From the NCBI GenBank assembly GCA_963854735.1, contig OY978097.1, forward strand, positions 124,001 to 188,000: DNA of 64,000 bases, given 5' to 3'. Both the position numbers and the translations under genes were made by a program. Below, piece after piece: positions 1 to 9,626 of this stretch (its first letter is position 1; each line of letters begins with the position of its first letter). The stretch comes from Marvania coccoides (Eukaryota; Chlorophyta; Trebouxiophyceae; Chlorellales; Chlorellaceae). The notes below the pieces were generated by a model. It was not told the DNA's origin. It worked only from the letters and a program-made list of their open reading frames with translations, and ran no database searches.

Positions 1-107
1 TTTGAGATGACCGAAATTGCAGTCGCCGACAGCAGTGTGGTAACGCCACCCACCACGACGATTGAGCCCACCGCACCGCCAATGGCTGCTAGGAATGGGT
101 TTGCCAT
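1..107 (-). CDS. N-terminal fragment of a small hydrophobic protein (partial)
   Basis: On the minus strand an ATG at 107-105 opens a frame that stays open to the window edge (35 codons). It begins MANPFLAAIGGAVGS and continues as a Gly/Val/Ala/Ile-rich stretch that would make one membrane segment. The rest of the gene lies outside the window, so no family can be assigned. The start is chosen because it is the first ATG after AT-rich DNA and the codons are GC-rich like the neighbouring exons. It could be a short membrane-protein exon or a chance open frame. Confidence 0.35.
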   Translation of the reverse strand, partial: MANPFLAAIGGAVGSIVVVGGVTTLLSATAISVIS

Positions 108-755
108 GACAGCTTTACGTTTCAGGGATGGTCAGCAGCGAAGCTCGTATTTATTAAAAAAAAAAAATGAAATTTATAAGTAATCTAATCGTGCTTCTCG
201 TCGATTCGAGCTCCAATTAGCCATGCAAAAGTGCATATATTTCTACAGATTTATTTCTGAAATTATTTACAGTATTTTTTAATGCAACCTGAAAGGCGCC
301 ATCAAAATTTGAAATTCTCTCTCCTGGGCCCTGGGCAGGCCGACCCCCCTCGACTCCAACTAAAAATTCCAACTCTGGGAATTTTTTACTCACTGGTTCC
401 TCGTCTCTCACGACCCTCTCTTTGCCGTTGAATTCGGCCAGGAAGCCTTTCTTGTTGGCAGTCTCCGGGCGAAATATGACTCCTTTCTGCTGGACTGCTG
501 GAAGCAAGCAAACTAAATTTTCATGGGCGCAGAAGCAGACTCTGCACCACTGGCTCTCCAGCTTCTTTCTCTTCTCGATACTTTACAACATGGCATCGTT
601 CACAAATAGGATAAGCAAATAACCTTAACCTCACGCTGAGCTAACGCTAACGCATCTCATAACAAAAAAAAAAATGGGGGCAGGATGAGATTTTTCTATT
701 ACTGTTTGAAATCAATTAATCAATTTAGAGATTGAGACAGTCGGTCGGTGTGTGT
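108..755. other. AT-rich intergenic region
   Basis: About 650 bp of AT-rich DNA with A-runs (near 157-168 and 663-674) lies between the partial gene and the SBPase 3' end. Open frames exist on both strands but show neither the GC-rich codon pattern of the neighbouring exons nor any recognisable motif. It probably holds the promoter of the partial minus-strand gene and the 3' UTR of SBPase. I see no RNA gene. Confidence 0.5.
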
Positions 756-2318
756 TTAGGCCTCCACCTCAGCAAAGCGAGGGGAAGAGCCGTACACGTA
801 CTCCTCAAAGCGGCGGACCTCAGCCAGGGATCCGTAGCAGATTTGCGTGCGCTGATCGTGCTTGGTCACCTGAACATTTGTTGGGAGAGTAAGAAGGAAA
901 GAAGTTAGGAATGTCGATTTACAGCATTACGATCCACACATCGGATGCATGTCCACGAAGAAATAAGTGGGTTGAGGGGCCTTTTCGGGTACTTTTGGCC
1001 ATGCTCGCATATAGTGCATTACACTCGTGCTCCGTACTTACCACAACATCCAGTCCAGACACGCACTGGCCGTCGCACGAGGAGTGGCCGCCGGCCTTCT
1101 CCACGAGCAGTGCCAGGGGCGCCACCTCGAACAGCAGGCGCAGCTTGGCCTTGGTGGAGGGGGAGGTGACGTTGGTGAACACTCCCTTCTCCTTGACGAT
1201 GATCTGGAACACGTCGGGCACCATGCCTCCGGTGTAGCGCAGGGTGTACTTCTCGCCGATGTAGTGGGAGATCAGGCGCTCGTAGTTGGGGTTGTCGAAG
1301 GTGGCGCGCAGGTTTCCGGGGGAGAAGAGCTTGCCCTCCCCGATGTGGGTGGTCTCCTTGACGTGCAGCCACTTGCCGTCATCTTGCAGCAGGAACTCGT
1401 GGCAGCCGGGGGCGTCCTTGAGGGCGACGCAGAACACGGTGCGGGGGCCGTAGATGCCCATGCCGGCGGCGGCCTGCTGGCGGCCGGTGATGCCGACGAG
1501 GTCGTCTCCGGGCCACACGCCAAAGATGGTGCCGACGGAGAAGTTGGTGTCCACGATGGAGGAGCCGTCCAGGGGGTCAAAGGCCACAGAGAAGCCGGAT
1601 CCTCCCATGTCCAGGGGCTCGGGCACCTCCTCAGAGCAGGCCAGCTTGCAGCAGCCGGAGAAGCGCAGCGCCTCAAACAGCAGCTTGTCGGCCAGCATGT
1701 CCACGGCCAGCTGCTCGTCTCCGAAGGAGTTGACGCAGGCGGTTCCGCCGCAGGAGGCGGTGCGCACCTTGTATGCGATGGTGCGGATGGCCTCGGACAT
1801 GGACATCATGAGCTGGCGCAGCTTGGCGTCGTCGGTGGCCTCGATCAGGAACTCCTCCAGGGTGTCTCCCACCTGCGTTGAATTGAAGAAGGGAGGGAGG
1901 GGGTTAGGGAAGAGAGGGGAGAGAGCGGCAGGGTTGTTTGTTTGCAGAAAATAGGTGAATTTAAGGACTTGGAATTCATTTTTTTTTCTCACCTTGGCCT
2001 GGACAGCCACGGCAGACTTGCGGGCAGCGGAGCGCATGACCTTGGCGGACAGCTTGGCGCCAGCGAAGGAGCTGGAGCGGGCGGTGGGGGCCTGGGCCAC
2101 GAAGGGGGTGCGGCACGCGACCACGGCCTGCGGAAACGAAAAAGATCGAGGGCGAAAAATGTGGATAAGATGAAAGTTGGTGAGCGGTCACGGGGCACGG
2201 TGCATTTCACTGCGATGCGTTTATATTGGCAAGATCACACCTTCGCCGCGCGAGAAGACGCGCGGGAGGTCTGGGCAACGCCAGAGGCGAGCACAGTCTG
2301 GGTGAGAGTAGCAACCAT
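756..2318 (-). CDS. SBP1: Sedoheptulose-1,7-bisphosphatase, chloroplast precursor
   Basis: Four exons join in phase: 2318-2241, 2127-1993, 1872-1042 and 869-756, encoding 385 residues. SBPase dephosphorylates sedoheptulose-1,7-bisphosphate in the stroma and controls RuBP regeneration in the Calvin-Benson cycle. Residues 1-71 (first two exons) are Ala/Ser/Arg-rich, as expected for a transit peptide. The FBPase/SBPase metal and substrate motifs are present: the EE pair at 152-153 and FDPLDGSS near 169-176. The segment [11 protein letters not shown] puts Cys112 and Cys117 where plant SBPases carry the thioredoxin-regulated disulfide, so light/redox control is expected. That segment and the ending YVYGSSPRF separate it from fructose-1,6-bisphosphatase. 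Intron 2 (1873-1992) is 120 nt and stop-free, so retention would keep the frame. Confidence 0.95.
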
Positions 2319-2768
2319 TCTTGCTTCTTCTTTAGATGAAAGGAGCAAGGAGGTGCTGGGTTATATTTAAAGAGAAGGGCACGATCTGGCGGAGGCAGCG
2401 GCTGAAACCGGTGCTGCAAAGTTTCGATGCAAACTTTTTTTTTTCGAGAGCAAAATTTTCTTTCTTTTCGAATTCGACGAAAAAAACGGCAAGGAAGCTC
2501 GCGTTTCGCGTTAATAAGCTATTTGCAAAAGCCTGGGCCGTTGAACAGCCGCAGCTGTAGGCGTATGGGGAGCAAAAGGGGCTGAACGTTTGATTTGTCG
2601 GAAACATGGGTATTATAAGGTGCAGTTTTTAATTATAAAAAAATAATAGCATATTACGATAAGCAATAATTGCATTTGCACTCTTATTTCACTCTGGTTT
2701 TGTGTTTTATAAAAACTTTACATTTCATTTTGAACTCAGGGCTTCAAAGCGGCGAAGGACGGGCGACG
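2319..2768. promoter_or_regulatory. Probable bidirectional promoter region SBPase/ADA2
   Basis: About 450 bp separates the divergent start codons of SBPase (minus) and ADA2 (plus). It is AT-rich with poly-T/poly-A tracts near 2437-2500 and AT-rich boxes such as TATTATAAGG near 2610. No gene is visible. A shared promoter is inferred from the arrangement only. Confidence 0.4.
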
Positions 2769-4696
2769 ATGATGATGGGAAAAGGTAAGTCGTTATGCTG
2801 CTTCGATAGCGTGCCCTTGACGCCCCTCTTGTCCCCTCCAAGCTCAGATCACCACCACTTTTCCAATTTTGTCCCTGCAGAGACGGTCTGTACCACTGCG
2901 ACTACTGCCACAAGGACCTCAGCACCTCGCTGCGCATCAAGTGCGCGGTGTGTGCCGACTTCGACCTGTGCCTGGAGTGCTTCTCGGTGGGGGCCTTCAT
3001 CAAGCCGCACTCCCCCGACCACGCCTACCGAGTGGTCGACAACCTCTCCTTTCCGGTGTATACGCTGGACTGGGGCGCGGACGAAGAGATGCTGCTGCTG
3101 GAGGGGGTGGAGCTGTATGGGCTGGGCAACTGGGTGCGGGTGGGGGAGCACGTGGGGAAGCATGCCGAGGACTGCAAGTTGCACTACTTTGCTGTGTACG
3201 TAGAGACAGATTCCTTCCCAGAACCCAAGCCGTTCGCAGAGATGCAGGGGTTGGACATTCGGCAGCTCATCGAACAGCGGCGCAGCGCGGGCGCCGAGCG
3301 CATCGCGCTGGCGCGGCAGCAGGGGGCGGCAAAGCGGGGGGTACGCCACCCTGGGCAGTCCAAATCAAAGGTTCAGACCACCACGACCACCACATCGTCG
3401 GGTGCGGTGATGGATGCGACGCTCCCTGTGAAAATCGAGGAGGTCAACGGCCACCCCCACCCTCCTGCTATGGCGGCGGCCTCTGCCGCTGCTGTGCCGA
3501 CGCTCGCAGAGGCGCAAGCAGCGCCGCTGCCTTCAAATCTGCTGCCTCACCACCCCGTGCACCCCATGACGCATGCGGGGAGCAAGCTACTGGCGTCGCA
3601 GCACCTCTCTCCTCATGTAGGCACCCCAGCAGCTGCGGGGTTCATGTCTTCAGAAGCAACCCCCGCCGCCGCCACTCTGGGCGGCGCCGGCGGCAGCGGC
3701 AGCGCCGGCGGCGGCCGTGCCAAGACGCAGAACCTGGCGCCCCCCACTTCCATCGACCCTGGGGCGCCGTTGATGCTATCAGAGGCGCAGCAGACGGGGT
3801 ACCACGTCAAGCGGAATGAGTTTGAGCCAGAGTACGACCACGAGGCGGAGGCCATCATCTCGGAGCTGGAATTCCCAGAAGACGAACCTGCGGAGGAGCG
3901 CGCTGCCAAGCTGCGGCTGATTGATATTTACAACAGGCGGCTGGATGAGCGGGAATCCCGGCACACGTTTGTGCTGTCCCGAGGGCTGGTCAACGTGAAG
4001 CGGCAGTCGGCGATTGACCGGCGGCGTGCGCCGTCTGAGAAGGAGCTGCTGGGGCGCATGCGGGTGCTGGCGCGGTATCTGCCGCACTCCCAGTGGGAGG
4101 CGCTGTCAGACGGTGTGGCGGCAGAGGGTCGCATCCGTGCGCGCATCGCGCAGCTGCAGCAGTACCGCGGCATGGGGATGCGCACGTTTGACGAGGTGGA
4201 GCGGTACGAGGCGATCGAGAGCAAGAAAAAGAAGGAGGTGCCGCCCGCAGCGCAGGCGGGGAAGAGCCGACTGCAGCGCATCCCTGTGGACGAAACCGCG
4301 CTGGAGGCAGAGCTGGCGGAGATGGGGTATCCGCACGCAGCAGCAGGGGCGCACGCGCAGCACGCGGGGGTGCCTGAGGGGCGGGGAGCGGAGGGGCTGC
4401 AGGCGTGGCGCACACGTCGCGGGGTGCTGCTGGACGTGGCGGCGCTGCCAGACATCGCCCCGCTGACCGCGAAAGAGCGCACGCTGTGCGCCAACGAGCG
4501 GTACCTTCCTGCGCAGTACCTTGCGGTTAAAGCAGAGGTGCTGGGCGTGCAGGCGGCCAAAGGGACGGTGTCGCGAGAAGAGGTGCAGAACCTTCCGTTT
4601 CTGGTGGACAGGGGGCGGGCGGGGCGGCTGCACGAGTTTTTCGTTGAGGAGGGCTGGGTGAGGCCCCCTCCTGGCGGTAAACTATATTATTCGTAG
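2769..4696 (+). CDS. ADA2: Transcriptional adaptor ADA2 (SAGA/GCN5 histone acetyltransferase complex)
   Basis: ADA2 is the SAGA subunit that binds GCN5 and stimulates histone acetylation in the nucleus. The main exon runs 2883-4696. A 16-nt first exon (2769-2784, ATG ATG ATG) spliced to an AG at 2882 gives exactly 610 codons, so this start is favoured but not certain. Domains in order: a ZZ zinc finger (residues about 9-55; CDYC, CAVC, CLEC, then the His pair in KPHSPDH), a SANT domain (about 65-120; DEEMLLLEGVELYGLGNW), a low-complexity Ala/Pro/His linker (about 155-290), the conserved middle region (FEPEYDHEAE, then YNRRLDER) and a C-terminal SWIRM domain (about 525-600). The Ala/Gly-rich linker makes it longer than typical ADA2. 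An AATAAA-like signal follows the stop near 4727. Confidence 0.92.
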
Positions 4697-5092
4697 GATA
4701 GACCGTCACGGTCTTGACTGAATGTGAAATAAAAGTTATATACGACTCTCTGTGACACACGCAGTTAGTGTGACTGTGATACCTCAATTCAATTCTTCTT
4801 GGTATTACTGTTGAGTACAGCCCTTTCTTCTTCTTTAAAAAATGATCAATCAACGTCGAGGGGGGCAAATCGTCGTATGGAGTGCAACAGAACAGTCAGC
4901 AGTTTAGAAAAGGGAACAGGTGGAGGGGTCGTTAATCTTTGGTTGGGTTGGTTCAGCAGGAGCAAGGAATCCCTTCAGGAGCAACGTTTTGACATATTCG
5001 GCAGGACAGTGCATCAGTACAGAGTTGAGAAATAAGACTGATCAGTCTCATGAGCTTAATTATCCTCGGTGCTTATCGGGCATATGAATGAA
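4697..5092. other. Convergent 3' intergenic region
   Basis: About 400 bp between the tail-to-tail ADA2 and TIC21-like genes. A short inverted repeat (AGACCG/CGGTCT, near 4700-4714) lies just after the ADA2 stop and an AATAAA-like element follows. Nothing coding is evident. Confidence 0.4.
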
Positions 5093-6125
5093 TCAGTACA
5101 GAGGCATGGGCGGCGCGGAAGGCTCCATCGCCCGTGCCTCCTCCCGCTCCAGGAACCTGCTCACCGTGCGGAGCAGCCACTGGGCCAGCACCATGCCCAC
5201 AAAGTGGCTCATGATGGTGTTGGCACACGCCTGCGAGGAAGGGGAAGGGAAAAATGGTAAAGAAGGGAGAAGAGGGGGGAAGGGAAAAAAAAAACGTATA
5301 AAGAAATGTATAACTGCTCGTTCTTACTTGCACGCTGAACACGTCGAATGCAACCGGCGGCGGGGCAGCCTTGGGGCCGTAGTAGCTGGCAGAGGCCGAC
5401 AGGGTCTTGGCCACCAGCGCACCCACGGTAGCCTGCAGCCCCAGGATAGCTGCCCCCATGCCGATCAGGTTGAGGTTGGTGGACGCCAGCACCGTGGCCA
5501 TGCACTGCTGCAGCTTGATCTCTTGCAGGAAGGCCAGGCGGCGGCCGGCACGAATCCAAGTCCACGAGAGCCCAGTGGTCAACAGGCCAGCTGCCACGCC
5601 CACAAACGTGAAGATGTCGATGGGGTTGATGGAGAGGGAGCCCTGGGAGGTGACGCCCACCGAGAAGAGCAGAATGACGGCAGAGACGGACGTCAAGATG
5701 AGCTGAGACCAGAAAGACAGCCAGCCGATGTTGCGCAGGGCTGTGCCGAGCTGGAGCATCTCTTTCTGCGCGGGCGTGAGTTCCTGGGCGGTCGGGGGCA
5801 CTGCTGCGCCTTCGTATATTTTTGGGTACATTCCGCCGCTACCGGTGGCCAGGCATCGCTGCTGCTGGCGCGCAGCGGCAACAAGAGGCGCCGCCCGCAC
5901 CTGCAACGCCGAGTTTTAGATCGATAAAAAGTCGCAGTTGAACCATACCGAGAGAGAATGCAAAAATATACATGATTTTCTTTGAATTCGTTTTGTGCGC
6001 ACTAAGCAGGAGGCGATGCCCACCTGAGGAGGAGTTTTTAAAACGCTACTGATAAAGCGCACCCCGCGAAAATGCCTCCCCACCGCGTTGCAGGCTGAAA
6101 TTTGGAATTTTGATGCGATCTGCAT
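5093..6125 (-). CDS. TIC21: TIC21/PIC1-like chloroplast inner-envelope protein (DUF3611)
   Basis: Three exons, 6125-6024, 5900-5328 and 5230-5093, encode 270 residues. TIC21/PIC1 is an inner-envelope protein implicated in chloroplast protein import and iron transport; which role applies cannot be told from sequence. The first exon (MQIASKFQISACNAVG...) with the next 30 residues is a Ser/Arg/Ala-rich plastid or mitochondrial targeting peptide. Four hydrophobic segments follow: one beginning IGWLSFWSQLILTSVSAVIL, one at PIDIFTFVGVAAGLL, one at MGAAILGLQATVGALVAKTL, and a last in the small third exon (ANTIMSHFVGMVLAQWLLRTV region). The ANT.MSHF.G and G.QATVG.LVAK patterns match plant TIC21. Start and splice phases agree (34 + 191 + 46 codons). 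Confidence 0.85.
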
Positions 6126-7166
6126 AGTAATTAACTCCTTTACCCCTTTTTCTGTGGGGTTTTATAATTTATTGATTTCTTTGGATTTAAATATGGGCAT
6201 GAACTGGGCGTTCTTTGAGGATATTTTGTTTTTGGACAAAAAGCAAACATAATGAATGAACAAAGGGATGGATGATCTCAAGATCTCAGAGCCTTACAAA
6301 CGGCAGACTAACAAGGGTTCACCTAGCTGCTTAAATGTTACCTCGAAAGGCAGAGCAACATGTTTTTTAAAACTGATTTTTGGATGGTGAATATTTTCGC
6401 TTGCATTTTGTCCTTCTGGCCTCCAGCAATTAACTAACAAATCTACCATCTTCATTCGTTAATACACTTTACAAACAAAGAGAGTGCAGCGATGCCAAAA
6501 AAACAATGTTCGTACACACGTGTGTACGCTTGTGCACGCTTGTGGTGTACCGATGCAGGTTTTTGCTTCGTACGCACCAATCTGCATTAAATGAAATACT
6601 CACTCTGTCTTAATTTTCGTGAATGTTCATCACCACCAATGTGTGGATCGGAAAAGATGAATCTCTTGATATTACCAGAGTAAACCGATGTCAACATTAT
6701 ACTATTTGTTCTTATCGACGAGCTTTTGTTTTCCTGGCCCCCCAGCTTGGTCAACCAATCAAAGAAAGCGGAATTCAGAATTAGGCCAGCAATTTCTGCC
6801 ATTGGTTATAATTATTATTGATCTGAAAAGAAACAAATTTGGTAAATGCTGGCCATCTCGTTTCTTCCCTTTGAAAAATATACACTTATTAGGATTTAAG
6901 CTGCCAAGGCTCGCCTTTGGACTCCGCCGCTGCCATATTCGTGTGTGTCCAGCCACCCCTCGCCCTTATTTATTTGAGAAAGTGTAATGCCCTTACATAA
7001 ACAATCAAATCAAAGTGGGGCCATTAATATTAATATTAAAATGGGCGACAGGTTTTCGTACTTCAGGGCGCCAATTTAGTCAGATTAATAATTCAAAGTT
7101 TACGTGAACGCTTTGAAGTGGGAATCGTGGTGGAATAAGCATACCGAACCCTCTTTGCAAAATTAA
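6126..7166. other. AT-rich intergenic region with an 18-bp palindrome
   Basis: About 1 kb without a supportable gene. Several open frames exist but have AT-rich, unbiased codons. The clearest structure is a perfect 18-bp palindrome at 6511-6528 with an ACACGTGT (G-box-like) core, followed by short GT-rich imperfect repeats to about 6550. The region should contain the TIC21 promoter and the lipocalin 3' end. Confidence 0.5.
6511..6528. promoter_or_regulatory. 18-bp perfect palindrome with G-box core
   Basis: The sequence CGTACACACGTGTGTACG equals its own reverse complement and contains CACGTG, the core bound by plant bZIP and bHLH factors. It lies about 390 bp upstream of the TIC21-like start (minus strand). 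A regulatory role is inference. Confidence 0.35.
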
Positions 7167-8336
7167 TTATACAGCTTCGTACTCACAACCCTCCTGCGCA
7201 ACGTCCAGCAGCGCCGCAACGTCGAGACCAAGGTCAGCGGCAACCTCAAGCATAATTTCAGTAGATTCAGTGTCCACAGGCTCCCTCGCAAACAGCCAGA
7301 AACCTACACAGAAACAATAAAGACGCCACAGTAAGGGGTACGGCTTGGCTTGGCTTGAAGAATTTGGTGCAGGTTTCAGGTTTCAGGTTTCACAAATGCA
7401 ACGGGGATGAACAGATTTGCAAATAACTAACCTCCAAAGGAAATGCAGGCATCACCACTCCTGACATTAGGAGCACCACCGCTAATGATCGCCCAAGCAT
7501 AGTTTTCATCGATAGCAACTGCAGGGCAGCGGGAAAAAGCAAAAGGCGAGTGAAACCAGTGAAGAGGCCGGAAAGGATTCCATAGATGATGGATTTCCGT
7601 TCCTCACCAACCCAATAGTTGGGTTCACCGCCGAGGAAGGGCGAGGTCGCATTGCCAAGAGCGAACCCGACCAACAGCTTGCTTGTGTCATTAGCATCGG
7701 GGATGGAAGCTAGGAAGCGGCCGGGGAAGCTGCCGAGAGGGCCGCCAGCCCCGCTGGTGCCGACGGCGGGTCCAGAAACGCCACCACGCCGCGCAAAGTT
7801 CTGCACCAAAACCCCATCGATAGGGTTCTCAGCATTGAGAGGAGTGTACGTGGCCTTCACGCAGTACAGCTGTGAAGGAGGCTGGTAGATTTGCGGAATC
7901 TTTGTGCAGGAAGGAGAGACGAGTATTTAGAGATCAGCGGAGAAACGAATTTGAATTTAGAAGAAAGAAGGTTCACAGATTTGCAGGTTTGAAAGCGACA
8001 GAGCCAGAAGAAAAACGACTTTTTATAGGGTCTCCTGGTAATTTAGAGGGGGGAAAGAGTGTCTTACCTGCTTCAGAGCATACCAAGGAGCAGAAATAAA
8101 GCGGGCAAGGTCGAATTCACTCTCAGAAACAGAGTCGAAACCCGGAGGCGGACAAGTGGTAGAAATGTTGCCAGGTGTTGGCGGGGAGAGGTAACTCCTC
8201 TGAGCGCAAGAGTGATTGAAAAAACGTTGAACTAGTTGCCACATAGGGACGTGTGCGGTTAGGTAAAGCTTACATTTTGGCCAGCCACGACGGCCACGCA
8301 AGCAGCCAAGAGGAGCAGCGAGGAGAGGCGGAGCAT
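7167..8336 (-). CDS. Secreted lipocalin (apolipoprotein D/Blc-like)
   Basis: Five exons, 8336-8274, 8199-8068, 7899-7608, 7518-7432 and 7303-7167, encode 236 residues. Lipocalins are beta-barrels that bind small hydrophobic ligands. The first exon is a clean signal peptide (MLRLSSLLLLAACVAVVAG), so the product likely enters the secretory pathway. The lipocalin G-x-W region is modified to FDLARFISAPWYALKQ (about 50-65), followed by the Cys of LYCVKATY, the strand NYWVVAIDENYAWAII, and the C-terminal pair FWLFAREPVD and the Cys of QEGCEY. The last match the bacterial/plant lipocalin 'W.LSR.P' strand and its following helix. All splice phases agree. Ligand and exact subfamily are unknown. Confidence 0.8.
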
Positions 8337-8789
8337 TGTGGATTCTTGGCTTGTGGAAACGCAAAAATAAATAAATAGATGGCAAGCCGTTCGCAATGGT
8401 AGGAGAAGAACCTGCATGCACGTGCACGAGGCAAACTATGCACGAGGCACCACCTGTTTTTTTTTTTTTTTTTGAAATATACTGACATTTAGACCGTCGT
8501 AACGTGACGTTTAATAATGAATAATCAAGAAATGCTAATTAGTAGAGGAAAAAATGTTTCTAAGCGTGGAAGGGAAAACAAACACCACAGTGTTGACATC
8601 AACGCAAGGTGCAATAAACAGGGATGAACTGAGATAGAAAAACGTCAAATACACTTAGCTTTCATTTATAAAGCAGAAAATTTGGGCGGTGTATTGTATA
8701 TATTCGCAAGGGGCACTCTTTGCCCACGCATGCAGCCCTCCCGTTGGCTCCCTCCTTAGGAAGGCAATTAAATCCCAAATTTCATCTAA
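8337..8789. other. Intergenic region with poly(T)
   Basis: About 450 bp of AT-rich DNA includes a T-tract at 8457-8474. I see no gene or RNA. It probably holds the lipocalin promoter. Confidence 0.4.
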
Positions 8790-9047
8790 GTTACTTGATG
8801 ACGACCTTGCCAGCGTGGATCATGTAGTTGTATGTCGTCTTCGTCGCTGTCTGCGTGAAAGTAACATCACCTTGGCACCGCTGGTGGTGCTGCTGCCGCT
8901 GTTCTTGGCCTTGTACGACCAGCCAGCTGCGACAAACACCTTGCAGATGGTAGTTACCTCCGTTGGCAAAGTGGCGAGATCCCACGCAGCCCGCATCGCT
9001 GACGGAGTTGTAGATGACCAGAGAGCGGGCTGAGAAGAGATTAATAG
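8790..9047 (-). pseudogene. Small GC-rich locus with compensating frame shifts; possible decayed gene
   Basis: A GC-rich island in AT-rich DNA reads on the minus strand as three protein-like blocks that are not in one frame. RSLVIYNSVSDAGCVGSRHF and a last block ending TTYNYMIHAGKVVIK-stop share one frame. The middle block (VTTICKVFVAAGWSYKAKNS onward) is in another. A possible splice acceptor (TCTTCTCAG) precedes the first block. This could be a pseudogene with two compensating indels, a gene with unusually short introns (about 20-31 nt would fit), or sequence error. No family is recognised and upstream exons are not found. Confidence 0.3.
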
Positions 9048-9626
9048 AGGAGGTTGTCAGTAAAGGCATTTCTGGCGATTCCCGGCGTATTTTTGTGAAA
9101 GGTGTGAACAGCCGTCTGTTTCAATTCAATACGTTAGCGAGCGAACTGTGCCCGCCAAGTTTGCTTTGCAAAAAATGGCCCTTTCGATGTTCATCGTGCA
9201 CAATGTAGTGTCTGAGCGCTGAGAGGAGCGCGAATGGTTTATAATGAGAGCGTAAACTCGTTTGGCATTATAAAGCACAGCTCTACGAGTTCTGGCTAGG
9301 AACCAAATTTAAAATTATAAAATTATTTTTATTCGTTCGGTGAATCAAAACGGGAATTGTATCATGCAAACACCGTGTGACTCGTGTGACTTGACCGCCA
9401 CCAATTGATGTACCAACAGCTCAAGCAAGCAAGCAGAGACGAGAGAACACCACGAGTCTTCGGCGCGCCTTTTCCAGGCCGGCTGCACAAAAATGGCAAA
9501 AAAAAAATGTTGAGCACGGCAAAAAATATACGCAATTATCAGTGTAAATTCCTGAAGCGCGTGCCGCAGGCTGCAGTGAAAAAAAATATGCTAGGATCAA
9601 ATTAATAAAAATAAAAAGCACCAGCG
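9048..9626. other. AT-rich intergenic region upstream of BRR2
   Basis: About 580 bp, AT-rich with A-runs near 9500 and 9580. No supportable gene; it includes the presumed BRR2 promoter. Confidence 0.4.

Noticed and set aside
756..2318. Fructose-1,6-bisphosphatase
   Set aside because: The [11 protein letters not shown] redox pair and YVYGSSPRF ending fit SBPase; FBPase has a different regulatory loop.
4698..4715. Short inverted repeat after ADA2 as a terminator
   Set aside because: Only a six-pair stem without a T-run; intrinsic terminators are not expected for RNA polymerase II genes.
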